Shown piece after piece: positions 37,025 to 43,928 of a stretch of 64,000 nt of DNA. Numbering within the stretch: position 1 is the first letter of the stretch; every line of letters begins with the position of its first letter. The translations under genes and the position numbers were made by a program. The stretch lies in assembly GCF_003176895.1 (NCBI RefSeq), contig NZ_QGTD01000005.1, positions 496,001 to 560,000 on the forward strand, in the 5' to 3' direction. Source of the DNA: Gracilibacillus dipsosauri (lineage in GTDB: Bacteria; Bacillota; Bacilli; Bacillales; Amphibacillaceae). The notes below the pieces were generated by a model. That model saw only the letters and a program-made list of their open reading frames with translations, was not told the origin of the DNA and searched no databases.

Positions 37025-37600
37025 TCAGTATAAACTTTTACAGTTTTCTGGTAGTTTAAAAGGATTTTCTGTATCAATACGATCATAAAACATAATTCCA
37101 TCTAGGTGATCTATTTCATGCTGAATAACAATAGAGGAATAGCCTTTAAGTTTTAACACTATTTCTTCTCCCTCTAAATTAAACCCTTTCACTTTAATCC
37201 GCTCATACCTTGGGATAAGCCCTTTTATATCCCGGTCAACAGAGAGGCAGCCTTCGCTTGGTGGCAAATAAATCATAGAAACAGAATGGCTGATTATTTT
37301 CGGATTAATAAGGATATATTCATGCTCTGTACCTTTCTCATCTCTCAAATAAGCTACGAACATACGCTTATTCAAACCAATCTGATTCGCTGATAAGCCT
37401 ACTCCTGCACGTAATTTATATTTTTTGGATAGAACGGGATCTTGACTATTTTTCAAGAAATTCATCATACAAATTAATGTTACCTTATCTTCATCAGATG
37501 GAGGTACCAGTACTTCTTGTGTTGGTCGATGTAGGATTTCGTTTCCTTCTCTTACTATATCTTTCATTGTGATCATGTAATTTGAATGAAATTTACTCAT
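37025..37600 (-). CDS. def: Peptide deformylase (DefB/type 2-like)
   Basis: Removes the formyl group from N-terminal formyl-methionine. All three motifs are present: GVGLSANQIG (motif 1), EGCLSVD with the metal Cys (motif 2) and QHEIDHLDG with two His ligands and the catalytic Glu (motif 3). The length of about 190 residues with the insertion after motif 1 fits the Gram-positive type 2 class. ATG 37600 overlaps the end of the XRE regulator gene by eight bases; homologues usually start at the later MITMKDI (37576), and neither start has a strong ribosome site, so translation may depend on coupling. Co-operonic arrangement with a dedicated repressor is unusual for a housekeeping deformylase and suggests an accessory, induced copy. 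Confidence 0.9.
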   Translation of the reverse strand: MSKFHSNYMITMKDIVREGNEILHRPTQEVLVPPSDEDKVTLICMMNFLKNSQDPVLSKKYKLRAGVGLSANQIGLNKRMFVAYLRDEKGTEHEYILINPKIISHSVSMIYLPPSEGCLSVDRDIKGLIPRYERIKVKGFNLEGEEIVLKLKGYSSIVIQHEIDHLDGIMFYDRIDTENPFKLPENCKSLY

Positions 37601-37784
37601 AAATAAACAATTCATCCACCTTTACTTTTAATGTTTGTGATAATTTGAAAGCCAGCTCCAATGTGGGGTCATATTTATCATTCTCGATACAATTTATCGT
37701 CTGTCTAACAACTCCACACTCCTTAGCAAGTTGCTCTTGTGTTAACCCCAGTTTCTTACGTATTGCTTTAATTTTATTTTTCAA
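37593..37784 (-). CDS. Small XRE-family (YgzD-like) transcriptional regulator
   Basis: A 63-residue single-domain Cro/C1-type helix-turn-helix protein: IRKKLGLTQEQLAKECGVVR, then QTINCIENDKYDPTLELAFK, ending LKVKVDELF. It resembles the small regulators placed upstream of membrane or stress genes in Firmicutes. TTG 37784 has AGGTG six bases upstream; an in-frame GTG at 37793 is the outer alternative. Two identical-looking dyads (ATGTCAA-N5-TTGGACAT) overlap and flank its promoter, indicating autoregulation and therefore control of the downstream deformylase gene. Confidence 0.85.
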   Translation of the reverse strand: MKNKIKAIRKKLGLTQEQLAKECGVVRQTINCIENDKYDPTLELAFKLSQTLKVKVDELFIYE

Positions 37785-37795
37785 CAGTATCACCT

Positions 37796-37860
37796 ATGTC
37801 AAGTATATTGGACATTAATATTATAACAACCACAACAAATATGTCAATTACTTTGGACAT
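37796..37860 (-). promoter_or_regulatory. Promoter with twin operators for the XRE regulator and deformylase
   Basis: On the minus strand TTGACA (37847-37842), 16 bp, TATAAT (37825-37820) is a near-perfect vegetative promoter. Two dyads with the same half-sites and spacing, ATGTCAA-N5-TTGGACAT, lie at 37796-37815 (initially transcribed region) and 37841-37860 (covering the -35). Their left edges are 45 bp apart. Confidence 0.75.
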
Positions 37861-38029
37861 TTTCTATTATAAAGTACCAAGAAACTACACACGAAATGAG
37901 GAAATATTAAAGTAGATTTTATGGGTAGAAGAAAAAGATATACTTAATTGAATATTCCCATCAATCTTTAGGCTATAGAACGTCTGTCTCCCTTTTATCG
38001 TGTAGCCACCCTCATTCTAAAGTAAGAAA

Positions 38030-38152
38030 ATGAAATTAGATGAAGAATATACCTTTTTAAATCATGAAGTTACTTCTCCATACGATGATGATCCTATTAT
38101 CCCTGAACATAAATTGGAGTTACCTTTTGATTTGGGTTTTATGAGCTATTAA
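38030..38152 (+). CDS. Possible short protein or gene fragment (40 residues)
   Basis: An ATG at 38030 opens a 40-codon frame, acidic and proline-containing (MKLDEEYTFLNHEV at the start, PFDLGFMSY at the end). Its stop codon overlaps the first half-site of the palindromic element that begins at 38149. The ribosome site is poor (GTAAG) and I recognise no family. It may be a remnant. Confidence 0.25.
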   Translation: MKLDEEYTFLNHEVTSPYDDDPIIPEHKLELPFDLGFMSY

Positions 38153-38296
38153 GTACCAAGTTTATTAGATCTAGTCTTGATTTTGGCACTTATCATCGTT
38201 ATAAGTGTCACTTTTAGTCGTATGGTAATTATTTTTGGTACTTAATTGTGGTTTAAGTACTATTTTGACAAAGGACTTTTTTATTCTGGTACTTAA
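38149..38296. repeat. Palindromic element copy A (three stem-loops, 52-bp period)
   Basis: Six 9-base half-sites alternate right/left: TTAAGTACC (38149), GGCACTTAT (38185), ATAAGTGTC (38201), GGTACTTAA (38237), TTAAGTACT (38253), GGTACTTAA (38288). Long gaps are 27, 27 and 26 bases and short gaps are 7 bases. Each right-left pair can form a 9-bp stem around a 26-27-base loop, and each adjacent left-right pair can instead form a 9-bp stem with a 7-base loop. Copies B, C and D share the design. Confidence 0.85.
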
Positions 38297-38420
38297 ATTT
38301 GTTCTTCACTAGCACCCATTCTTTGGCAATTACACTGTCAAACACAGACTCCCTAAAATAACTTTCGATGCACACCCTCGTTTACTGCACCAATCCGTTC
38401 AATTGCATGCTGTGACCTCA
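38290..38420 (-). pseudogene. Decayed C-terminal fragment of a GNAT acetyltransferase
   Basis: On the minus strand from about 38420 the codons read SQHAIERIGAVNEGVHRK, the typical last helix and strand of RimJ/RimL-type GNAT acetyltransferases. After a frame change near 38355 they continue YFRESVFDSVIAKEWVLVKN, the usual C-terminus. No start and no intact frame remain. The fragment runs into the right end of palindromic element A. Confidence 0.6.
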
Positions 38421-38482
38421 CATTTCAATTGTCTATTTTGATCTGAACACTACTCTCCTTTTTTATGACATATCCTTCCTGG

Positions 38483-39649
38483 TCACGTATCTGAAAAAGC
38501 TGATTCTTTTTTGGTTTCTTGGACTTTTTGGGTACTAAGGATAAAACTAATGATTGCTGCAACGCTACAAACATACGGGAGGAAAGAGTATCCCCAATTA
38601 GAAATGACAAAACCACCAATCATAGAACCAAGAGTTATACCAATATACAAAGCCGTATTATTCCAAGCCATAACAATTCCTCGGTCATTTGAATATTCAA
38701 CTGCTAATCTTGCTTGGTATGATGTAAATCCTGCATACCCAACTAAAGCCCACATAAACAAGAAGAAATAGATCCAATCACCTGATGTGAAGAAGATACC
38801 TAAACAAACGAAAATTAGGGTCAAGAAAATGAGCGTAACTTTCGAAATCTTCCTTTCTCCAAATCTATCTGTTAGTTGACCACTTATAAGACTTCCTATA
38901 ACAGCACCGATCCCATAAAAAGTAGTAGCTAAAGCGATTTCTGATGATGAGAATCTATTTTCGGAATAAAGAGCTGCACCTAAGTAAACATATAGAGCAT
39001 ACATTGAAATAGCCCAAATAGTTGTAACACTTACTGAACCAAGCATTCTTAGCAGATTTCCTGTTAATAGATTCCTTGCCGAATTATTTTTGGAAATATA
39101 TTTCCATATATTATAATTTACTACCGCCAATATAGCTCCTATAATAGCCATTACAACAAATACTGAACGCCAACCAAGAAAATGCTCTAATAACGTACCA
39201 AATGGAGCTCCTGCCCAAAGGGCTGTTAAGTGCCCTGAAACAACAATCGAAAGCCATGTCCCTGTCCGGTTTGGTGGTGCAATATCTCCAATGATTGCAT
39301 ATATCAAAGGAGTAATTGAAGCAACGGATAAACCAGCTAAAATACGACTAACAATTAACCAAAAAAATGAAGGAGCAAAAGCAGTTAGTACGTTAGAAAT
39401 GACGAACAACACTAAGCCAAATGTAATTAATGCTCTCCGTCCATTTTTATCTGAGAGCCACCCGAAAAAAGGAGCAAAAAAAGCATACGTGACAGCAAAA
39501 ACTGTTACCATCCATCCAGTCATCGCTGAACTTATATTATAAGCTTCTGAAATGAACGGTAGTAACGGAGATACTACAAATAAGTCAATACCCATTAGAA
39601 ACAAAGTTATCCAACCAACACTTAAATATACCCTCACTTTAAGCTCCAT
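38483..39649 (-). CDS. MFS transporter, drug/arabinose-efflux type (DHA1)
   Basis: A 388-residue major facilitator protein with twelve predicted helices. The conserved loop motif is visible between helices 2 and 3 as FFGWLSDKNGRRALITFG, and its second-half counterpart as LTDRFGERKISKVTL. Antiporter-type signatures such as ILAGLSVASITPLIYAII place it in the DHA1 group of drug or sugar exporters (AraJ/YdhP-like). ATG 39649 follows GGGGG at five bases. It stands alone on the minus strand within a region of repeats and debris. Substrate is unknown. Confidence 0.85.
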   Translation of the reverse strand: MELKVRVYLSVGWITLFLMGIDLFVVSPLLPFISEAYNISSAMTGWMVTVFAVTYAFFAPFFGWLSDKNGRRALITFGLVLFVISNVLTAFAPSFFWLIVSRILAGLSVASITPLIYAIIGDIAPPNRTGTWLSIVVSGHLTALWAGAPFGTLLEHFLGWRSVFVVMAIIGAILAVVNYNIWKYISKNNSARNLLTGNLLRMLGSVSVTTIWAISMYALYVYLGAALYSENRFSSSEIALATTFYGIGAVIGSLISGQLTDRFGERKISKVTLIFLTLIFVCLGIFFTSGDWIYFFLFMWALVGYAGFTSYQARLAVEYSNDRGIVMAWNNTALYIGITLGSMIGGFVISNWGYSFLPYVCSVAAIISFILSTQKVQETKKESAFSDT

Positions 39650-40184
39650 TACATCCCCCATTTACAATTATTGTTACATGTATATTCTTTGGAGCTATAA
39701 AAAGGACCTCTTGTTAAATAAACTGCCCGTTAGCACATTACATCTCACACTATTTTAACCTAATATTCCATCATTTCGTTTTAGATTTATGCCATGATAC
39801 AAGACGATCATTTGATAATCGTAGTTGAACTCCTGCTACCTATAGTCATTTACAATCTTTTGTGTAGGAGAATACAAAAAAGACGGCTTCTCACTAAAGA
39901 AAAGCGCCCTTATCATGAAGACTCGGTTTCAAGATAGCCTTACTCAATGCAATTACCAAACTTATTAACTGGTAATGCTTAATAAGAAAATAGACGCTCT
40001 GCGCTCTTCTTAATGCAATCATTACTTAAATATGCTGTGATGAACGCATCTGGTACCTTGTAGCTTATAAAGCTGAGTCGATTGTAGGATTAGAAAATAG
40101 TTGACTTTGGCAATTAACTTGTTTTATACTTTTTTATATAGTTGACAAAGTCAATCATTTTTAATTTAAAGGAGTTGTTAAGTT
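39650..40184. other. Gene-free stretch with a decayed duplicate and a regulated promoter
   Basis: No gene is visible. Bases 40022-40072 (ACTTAAATATGCTGTGATG, then AACGC and TCTGGT) are a shortened copy of the 3' end of the gene at 42117-42398. The MarR-GNAT promoter and two dyads lie at 40101-40154. Confidence 0.6.
40101..40154 (+). promoter_or_regulatory. Promoter and twin dyads before the MarR-GNAT gene
   Basis: TTGACT (40101-40106), 18 bp, TATACT (40125-40130) forms a promoter. TTGACTTTGGCAA (40101-40113, imperfect) and TTGACAAAGTCAA (40142-40154, perfect) are two related dyads 41 bp apart, flanking the promoter core. They are likely autoregulatory sites for the MarR-type domain. Confidence 0.6.
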
Positions 40185-41105
40185 GTGACGCAACCGACAG
40201 TTTCAAGCGTATCTAAAGTTAGACAGTTTAATCGTTTTTATACCAATGTTCTCGGTTTACTCAACCAACAGGTGTATGGTAGTCCTTTTTCTTTAACAGA
40301 AACTCGGATTTTATTTGAAATTAATAGTCTAAGTAACTGTACAGCAAAGTTATTGCAAGAAGAACTGGGGTTGGATCGTGGGTATGTGAGTAGAATATTG
40401 AAACGTTACGAAGAACAAAATATGATCTACAAACAGAAATGGGAGGAAGATGGTCGTACTTATTTTATTCACTTAACTGAAAAGGGAAAAAATATTTACA
40501 GAGATTTAGAAAAAAAAGCGAATCAACAAATTGAATTTCTTTTAACAGATTTAGATAGTGATAAACAACAAAAGCTCATCGAATCAATGAGTAGAATTGA
40601 AGGCATCTTGTCGGAATGCTTTGATCAAAATGAAGCGAACATTTCCATTAGAGACGATTATACTGTTGAAGATAAAAAAGATATTATCATTGAAAAGCAA
40701 AGAGCTTTTTATACAGCTAACCATGGATTTGATGAAACATTTCTAGATTATCTTCACGAGACCTTTAATGCAAAAATTGAGAAAATTTGGATTGCAGAAG
40801 ATAACGGGAAATTTGCAGGTTGTATTGGATTAGTCGAAGAAAATGAAAAAACTGCTATGTTAAGGTGGTTCATTGTTGAGTCGTCCATTCGCGGAAAAGG
40901 AGTAGGCACACAATTGGTGCGAGCACTACTTGATTACTGCAAAGAACAACAATACGAACGAGTGTATTTATGGACTGTGAGTAGTTTGCCGATAGCAAGA
41001 CGATTATATGGAAAATTTGGTTTCAAAATAACTGAAACAAAAGAAGAACAATTATTGTGGGGACAGCCAATTGTAGAAGAACGATGGGATTTAGAATTGA
41101 AATAA
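40185..41105 (+). CDS. Bifunctional MarR-type regulator / GNAT acetyltransferase fusion
   Basis: A 306-residue two-domain protein. Residues about 10-145 are a MarR winged helix (SLTETRILFEINSLSNCTAK, ELGLDRGYVSRILKRYEEQN, then the wing WEEDGRTYFIHLTEKG). Residues about 160-306 are a GNAT N-acetyltransferase with the acetyl-CoA loop SIRGKGVGTQLVRALLDYC and terminal KFGFKITETKEE. Such natural fusions are common in Bacillales and thought to couple sensing with acetylation of a small molecule. The start is GTG 40185 after AAAGGAG. Paired TTGAC dyads in its promoter suggest autorepression. Confidence 0.88.
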   Translation: MTQPTVSSVSKVRQFNRFYTNVLGLLNQQVYGSPFSLTETRILFEINSLSNCTAKLLQEELGLDRGYVSRILKRYEEQNMIYKQKWEEDGRTYFIHLTEKGKNIYRDLEKKANQQIEFLLTDLDSDKQQKLIESMSRIEGILSECFDQNEANISIRDDYTVEDKKDIIIEKQRAFYTANHGFDETFLDYLHETFNAKIEKIWIAEDNGKFAGCIGLVEENEKTAMLRWFIVESSIRGKGVGTQLVRALLDYCKEQQYERVYLWTVSSLPIARRLYGKFGFKITETKEEQLLWGQPIVEERWDLELK

Positions 41106-41752
41106 TCACTACTTATTCCCTTTCCGCCCTCATAGCCAAAAGCTTCCAAAAATGTATACGATGCTAGTTTTATTCTTGTTCCATGAATGGATAATATAAC
41201 AACAAGATCGTTGATATGGCGGTCTTGTTGATCTAAGGGGGCAGACTAACGTAGTAAAAGTAGCTCTTAAAAATAAAACTATGCTCATTTAATCGAGATT
41301 CAGAAACAGTCCCTTTGAAGCCTTCTATTCATTATTTTTTATCACCATCTGGATTATGTCCTTCATATCGCTGCGTTTCGCCGTAATAAAAATGAATACA
41401 TTTGTAATTCTTAATCCAATCAAGAATTTCAGCTCCATTGTAGAACATGCATGTCAAAAGATTGTGGGCCACCTCACTTCAATCGTATGAATGTGTTTCT
41501 TTTCCACAATCAATATAAATAAGCCGACAAGCATTTATACTTATCGGCTTTTACATTACAACTCTTCACCATTTGTTTCAATTTCCGATAATAGACATAA
41601 TTCATACACCGATCTAGGAGCTTGCTTCATTTCTATTAGTTCTCTAACTTAACGCAGGGGATATCACCAAATTTCCTCTGTGACCAACAGTTATCTTATG
41701 AATATATGGGTAAAAATTGCAATTTAATATAATTTTTTATCACCTATTGTAA
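41106..41752. other. Debris region with hairpins and gene fragments
   Basis: No intact gene is visible. It contains an 11-bp hairpin, CAACAAGATCG (41200-41210)/CGGTCTTGTTG (41220-41230), without a U-run. A hairpin with unpaired bases, AAGCCGACAAG/CTTATCGGCTT (41521-41550), looks like a terminator. Just before it on the minus strand (about 41660-41566) a frame reads RELIEMKQAPRSVYELCLLS then EIETNGEEL-stop. That is the tail of an unidentified gene plus its terminator, broken by stops further upstream. Confidence 0.45.
41332..41448 (-). CDS. Possible 38-residue protein or gene fragment
   Basis: ATG 41448 opens a 38-codon frame starting MFYNGAEILDWIKNYKCIHF and ending GHNPDGDKK. It is rich in aromatic residues. 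There is no convincing ribosome site, and the C-terminal YYGETQRYEG looks like part of a larger folded domain. I do not recognise the family. It is more likely a fragment than a gene. Confidence 0.25.
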   Translation of the reverse strand: MFYNGAEILDWIKNYKCIHFYYGETQRYEGHNPDGDKK

Positions 41753-41900
41753 CATGATACCAAGTTTATTAGATCTAGTTTTGATTTTGGCACTTATCAT
41801 CGTTATAAGTGTCATTTTTGATCGTGTGGTTATTGGTTTTGGTACTTAATTGTGGTTTAAGTACTATTTTGACAAAGGATTTTTTTATTCTGGTACTTAA
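41753..41900. repeat. Palindromic element copy B
   Basis: It has the same layout as copy A and about 90% identity over 41757-41900: GGCACTTAT (41789), ATAAGTGTC (41805), GGTACTTAA (41841), TTAAGTACT (41857), GGTACTTAA (41892). The first half-site is decayed (only TACC kept, 41758-41761). The 27/27/26-base loops and 7-base linkers are exactly preserved. An open frame crossing the element at 41809-42000 is accidental. Confidence 0.85.
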
Positions 41901-42116
41901 CCTTGTGATTGACTTTTATTTATGGGATTTTGAGGTTTGCAATTTTTTAAAGAAGTTTCTTTCTTTTAAAAAAAGAAGAGCCTTCTTAAAGAGCTCCTAA
42001 TGGTTTAATTAATTTAAAGAATTATCATTGTAAATGGAGTTACGATATTTTATATCTAGCCCTTTATCTTTATTACTTTCTTTAGCATGTTTCATTGCGT
42101 TCTCAGAAAGGTTACT

Positions 42117-42398
42117 TTACTTAAAATATGCTCTATATGCTGTGATGAACGCTTCTGGTGAAGATCTCACGGTATACGTATATACACCTTGTAGCGTATG
42201 CAAATAGAGAATACCACCTTTATTTGCAATTTCTCGATAAGAAAAATCCATCACATCCTTAATCGGAAACTCTCTATTGTGTGTAACGACCTTATCGCTA
42301 TATAAGTAAATGATTCGGTCATGTTCAATATGAAACTGTTCAATACTTGTCACTTTTCTTTCTATTTTTATATATGGGTGCTGTGCTATCAAGCTCAT
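42117..42398 (-). CDS. Small protein of unknown function, PH/YcxB-like beta-rich
   Basis: A 93-residue protein starting MSLIAQHPYIKIERK. The pattern of alternating hydrophobic residues (IIYLYSDKVVTHNREFPIKD, then GILYLHTLQGVYTYTVRSSP) followed by a single C-terminal helix (EAFITAYRAYFK) suggests a PH-like small beta-barrel with capping helix, as found in bacterial PH-domain proteins. It is cytoplasmic and not otherwise recognisable. ATG 42398 is preceded by GGAGGAGGG; an upstream ATG at 42419 would overlap it. A shortened copy of its 3' end lies at 40022-40072, and palindromic elements flank it on both sides. Confidence 0.65.
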   Translation of the reverse strand: MSLIAQHPYIKIERKVTSIEQFHIEHDRIIYLYSDKVVTHNREFPIKDVMDFSYREIANKGGILYLHTLQGVYTYTVRSSPEAFITAYRAYFK

Positions 42399-42934
42399 AT
42401 GACCCTCCTCCAAAAACAAAGGCTTTTTATAATTATGTTATCACAAATATCCTTACCTTTTAAAACAGACTTCAATCAAGGGTGATTCAGTAGTTTGATC
42501 GTTTTGCCTACACGGGAGCGTCAGAAAATGCGATTTACAACGTTAAGCACATAGAAATCCCAATTTCTTTTTATGTATTAAGGGGAAATTGGGAAAGATC
42601 TTCAGCATCCCGTTTCGTTGCTAACCGAACATTAAGTGTCATTCGCTACACTCCTTAATAATAATTCCTTCTCAAGTTAAAGACCAAATTGGCTAAATTC
42701 AGCTTTGATTTTGGCACTTATCATCGTTATAAGTGCCACTTTTAGTCGTGTGGTTATTCGTTTCGGTACTTAATTGTGGTTTAAGTACCATTTTTGACAA
42801 GACATTTTTTATTTTGGTACTTAACGTTTCCCCATCAGCTTATTGTCCTTTAAGCAGCTGGTGTTGAAGAAGTCATACGTGTGCATGATTTATGAATTTT
42901 GGAATAAATATATAACAGAAAGGAGGAGGCTCTT
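42399..42934. other. Gene-free stretch containing palindromic element C
   Basis: No gene is visible. A 10-bp hairpin, TCCCAATTTC (42558-42567)/GAAATTGGGA (42585-42594), lies in the first half. Palindromic element C occupies 42677-42824. The nucleoside hydrolase ribosome site is at 42919-42929. Confidence 0.6.
42677..42824. repeat. Palindromic element copy C
   Basis: Third copy with the same 148-bp layout: TTAAAGACC (42677), GGCACTTAT (42713), ATAAGTGCC (42729), GGTACTTAA (42765), TTAAGTACC (42781), GGTACTTAA (42816). Loops are 27, 27 and 26 bases. In this copy the GGCACTTAT/ATAAGTGCC stem is perfectly complementary, where copies A and B have one G-U type pair. The first loop has diverged from A and B, while the second and third remain similar. 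Confidence 0.85.
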
Positions 42935-43861
42935 ATAACGAAAAAAATTCTATTATTTTGTGATCCCGGAATTGATGATTCTTTAGCGATTATGTACACC
43001 ATGCTGAATCCTGACATCGAGCTTGTTGGTATCGTCACTAGTTATGGGAATGTGACAAAAGAACAGGCTACAGCTAATGCTGCTTATTTAGTACAGTTAG
43101 CAGGGAGAAATGACATTCCGATTATCCCTGGTGCTTCTCAGCCGGTGCAACAGGAAGATGTGACGTTTTACCCCGAAATTCACGGTGATGGAATCGGTCC
43201 GATACATCCTCCTAGTAATATGCAATACCAAACATATCCTTTTGATACGATTCGTTATATTATAGAAAAATATAGAGATGAGCTTATCATTGTAGACACA
43301 GGGCGTTCTACCACCCTTGCCATGGCATTTATCCTATTTCCAGACCATTTAAAAATGGTGGCTTCCCTCTATGTAATGGGTGGAGCATTCTTTGTTCCAG
43401 GTAATGTTACAGCACTAGCTGAAGCAAACTTCTATGGAGATCCAACGTCATCTAATTATATTCTTAAGTTCGCACACAACTTGACCATCACGCCTTTAAA
43501 TGCCACTCAATTTGCAATTCTCACCCCAGATATCGTGGACGCCATTTCTAAAAATAAGAAAAACATCTATGCCTTTATGATGGCTCCTGTCTTTGAATAT
43601 TACTACGAATTTTATAAAAAATCAGTACCAGGTATTTCCGGAGCGCCTATTCACGATCTTCTTACTATTATGGTTATTAATCATCCTACTATTGTTGATT
43701 ACATATACTATGATGCAAATGTGGTTGAAGGCGGAGAAGCAAAAGGAATGTCTTATATTGATTATCGACCAACAAGTAAAACAGGAAAAACACGAATTGC
43801 CATCCAACTTCATTACGAAGCCTTTATAGATGAATTTAGTAGGATTATGTTACCGAAATGA
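42935..43861 (+). CDS. Inosine-uridine-type nucleoside hydrolase with apparent AUA start
   Basis: A 308-residue Ca-dependent N-ribohydrolase that splits nucleosides into base and ribose. The calcium-binding N-terminal motif is present as FCDPGIDDSLAI, then GIVTSYGNVTKEQATANA, IVDTGRSTTLAMAF, VMGGAFFVPGNVTALAEANF and the late catalytic-type His in PIHDLLTIM. The essential CDPGIDD lies upstream of the first ATG (42992), so translation must begin earlier. Between the in-frame stop at 42905 and 42992 there is no ATG, GTG or TTG; an ATA at 42935 sits five bases after a near-perfect AAAGGAGGAGG. Either AUA is the start or ATG has mutated to ATA. No other gene is coupled to it. Confidence 0.85.
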   Translation: MTKKILLFCDPGIDDSLAIMYTMLNPDIELVGIVTSYGNVTKEQATANAAYLVQLAGRNDIPIIPGASQPVQQEDVTFYPEIHGDGIGPIHPPSNMQYQTYPFDTIRYIIEKYRDELIIVDTGRSTTLAMAFILFPDHLKMVASLYVMGGAFFVPGNVTALAEANFYGDPTSSNYILKFAHNLTITPLNATQFAILTPDIVDAISKNKKNIYAFMMAPVFEYYYEFYKKSVPGISGAPIHDLLTIMVINHPTIVDYIYYDANVVEGGEAKGMSYIDYRPTSKTGKTRIAIQLHYEAFIDEFSRIMLPK

Positions 43862-43928
43862 TAATAGATAGTTAACTCGTGTTGCTTGTATTCTAACGGG
43901 AAGTTTTAGCCGAATAACAATGGTCATT

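Noticed and set aside
41200-41230. Hairpin CAACAAGATCG/CGGTCTTGTTG as the terminator of the MarR-GNAT gene
   Set aside because: The 11-bp stem is real, but ATCTAAGGGG instead of a U-run follows and it lies about 95 bases past the stop codon. It may be an old element end; function left open.
41809-42000. Open frame of 63 codons crossing palindromic element B
   Set aside because: It has no ribosome site, begins inside the repeat and is composed of AT-rich low-complexity codons; the frame is a by-product of the repeat.
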